From NCBI GenBank assembly GCA_030684475.1, contig JAUXWB010000180.1, positions 1-41,968 on the forward strand: 41,968 nucleotides of DNA. The letters run 5' to 3'. Both the position numbers and the translations under genes were made by a program. Shown in pieces: positions 41,002 through 41,968 of this stretch. Positions within the stretch are counted from its first letter, which is position 1; each line of letters starts with the position of its first letter. The notes beneath the pieces were generated by a model. It saw nothing but the letters and a program-made list of their open reading frames with translations. It ran no database searches and had not been told where the DNA came from. Source of the stretch: Reyranella sp. (GTDB taxonomy: Bacteria > Pseudomonadota > Alphaproteobacteria > Reyranellales > Reyranellaceae).

Positions 41002-41030
41002 TTGCCCGCGTCAGGCGGCACTCCTACTGT
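41002..41030 (+). promoter_or_regulatory. Promoter of FAD oxidoreductase gene
   Basis: TTGCCC (41002-41007), a 17-base spacer and TACTGT (41025-41030), 62 bases before the start codon. The surrounding block (GCTGTTGCCCG ... CTCCTACTGTC) nearly repeats the one before the decayed ABC transporter at 38287, so both are probably house-type sigma70 promoters. Confidence 0.45.
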
Positions 41031-41091
41031 CGGTGGTGCTGATCCTGATCGGCCGTTTTGGCCCCAGCGGCAGCGCGTCAGGGGGAGCGTG

Positions 41092-41968
41092 ATGGCCGAC
41101 AGCGTCTTTCACAAGGACTTCAAGTCGATGCCGTGGTGGTGGGAATGGTGGCACCCTACGAACGAGTTGAGCCAGGACCCGCCGCTCAAGGTGGACGTGC
41201 TGGTGGTGGGCGCGGGCTACGGTGGCCTCTCGACCGGACTTGAGCTGGCGCGCTCGGGCGTCGACGTCGCCGTGCTGGAGCGCGGCGATTTCGGCGTCGG
41301 CGCCTCGACGCGGAACGGCGGCGGCGTGAGCGGCGGCACGACCATGGGCAAGGGCTTTTCCGGCAAGGGAGTCGGTGGCGACCCCGAGGCCTGGAAGAAG
41401 GTGATGGCGCGCATGCTGAGCGATGCTGCGGATTCTCTGACGCAGGTCGAGACGGTGATCCGGCGCGAGGGCATCGAATGCCACTGGCGCCTGAACGGCC
41501 GCTTCTCGGGCGCCTACACGCCGCGCCACTACAAGGAGCAGGAAGCCAAGGTCGGCACCTACAACGAGAAGGCGCTGGGCACCTACATGATCCCGCGCGA
41601 GCGCCAGCGCGAGGAGATCGCCTCTGATTATTACTACGGCGGCATGGTGGTGGAGCGCACCGGCCAGCTCCATCCCGCGCTCTACTACGGCGGGCTGCTG
41701 AAGGCCGCGCACCGCGCCGGCGCGAAGCTCTGCGCCAACTGCGACGCCGAGAAGATCGAACGCAAGACGGGGGGATTTAGCGTCCTCACCAGCAAGGGCC
41801 CGATCGAGGCGCGCGAGGTGGTGATCGCGACCAACGGTTACACAACCGATCTGACGCCGACGCTCAGGCGCAAGCTGGTGCCGGTGGCGAGCCACATCAT
41901 CGCGACGGAAGAACTGCCCGAGGATCTGGTGCAGAGCCTCATCCCGAAGAACCGCGTCGTCAGCGATA
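41092..41968 (+). CDS. FAD-dependent oxidoreductase (DAO family), 3' end outside window
   Basis: The first 292 codons of a DAO-type flavoprotein. The N terminus has an unusual Trp-rich stretch (PWWWEWWHPTNEL). It leads to the FAD-binding VDVLVVGAGYGGLSTGLELA (~37-56) and the acidic end of beta2 (VAVLERGDFG). The RNGGGVSGG and VVIATNGYTTDLTP segments match glycine/sarcosine-oxidase-like and gamma-glutamylputrescine-oxidase-like members, which oxidise amines. ATG 41092 has GGGGGAG upstream. The frame is open at the window edge. Neighbouring amidase and remnants of a polyamine-type transporter would suit amine use, but the substrate is unproven. Confidence 0.88.
   Translation, partial: MADSVFHKDFKSMPWWWEWWHPTNELSQDPPLKVDVLVVGAGYGGLSTGLELARSGVDVAVLERGDFGVGASTRNGGGVSGGTTMGKGFSGKGVGGDPEAWKKVMARMLSDAADSLTQVETVIRREGIECHWRLNGRFSGAYTPRHYKEQEAKVGTYNEKALGTYMIPRERQREEIASDYYYGGMVVERTGQLHPALYYGGLLKAAHRAGAKLCANCDAEKIERKTGGFSVLTSKGPIEAREVVIATNGYTTDLTPTLRRKLVPVASHIIATEELPEDLVQSLIPKNRVVSD

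Noticed and set aside
1..41968. rRNA, tRNA, CRISPR arrays or replication origin
   Set aside because: No cloverleaf-like sequence, rRNA-like stretch, regularly spaced repeats or DnaA-box cluster was noticed on reading. A tRNA/CRISPR program was not run.

Overview
This is a GC-rich window of dense, mostly convincing bacterial genes with ATGA-type overlaps and Shine-Dalgarno starts. The gene families (Bug/TctC remnant, BMP-type nucleoside transporter, LLM monooxygenase, several amidases, tandem Lin0512 proteins, phage-type HTH, small PepSY-like exported protein) suggest a soil or aquatic alphaproteobacterium, perhaps Rhodospirillales or Reyranella-like. The phylum-level call is moderately firm and the genus is a guess. 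I saw no rRNA, tRNA, CRISPR array or complete insertion sequence.

Layout. 1-3467: 3' part of an amidase, an SDR dehydrogenase and a convergent dihydropyrimidinase. 3592-13267: a tightly coupled ten-gene nucleoside scavenging operon made of a BMP binding protein, a double ATPase, two permeases, cytidine deaminase, purine nucleoside phosphorylase, thymidine phosphorylase, a PhyH-type dioxygenase, adenosine deaminase and an exported HAD phosphatase. The phosphatase can strip phosphate outside the membrane, the transporter imports the nucleosides, and the deaminases and phosphorylases release bases and (deoxy)ribose-1-phosphate. The divergent dihydropyrimidinase could continue pyrimidine breakdown. 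13407-17204: Dps, a class III cyclase, a small alpha+beta-barrel protein and a gamma-glutamyltransferase-like enzyme. 17303-20971: LLM monooxygenase, LysR regulator, an uncharacterised 355-residue protein and a UGSC-family selenoprotein.

The selenoprotein (20447-20971) is the clearest hidden gene. An in-frame TGA at 20726 falls at the U of a U-G-S-C motif, the frame continues for another 80 codons, and a strong hairpin with a GUC loop follows at bacterial-SECIS distance. Conventional calling would split it into two unrelated ORFs.

21020-27862 holds small and poorly characterised genes: a two-TM protein, tandem Lin0512 proteins, DoxX, two low-complexity small proteins, exported proteins, an HTH protein with a clear promoter, a frameshifted YoaK/DUF1275 gene, a Bug-protein remnant, a 24-residue membrane peptide and a large membrane protein. 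27865-30716 is a four-gene minus-strand run (NMT1-like binding protein, 7-TM protein, anchored protein, DUF1801). 30770-31819 is an amidohydrolase.

31988-38212 is a three-gene operon of very large or unrecognised proteins (1171, 477 and 416 residues), the best candidate here for an undescribed system. It is followed by a decayed ABC transporter: a binding-protein pseudogene with a nonsense codon in its Tat signal, then an ATPase fused in frame to a second copy of the 3' end of the 30770 amidohydrolase. The window ends with an amidase (minus) and the 5' part of an FAD-dependent oxidoreductase.
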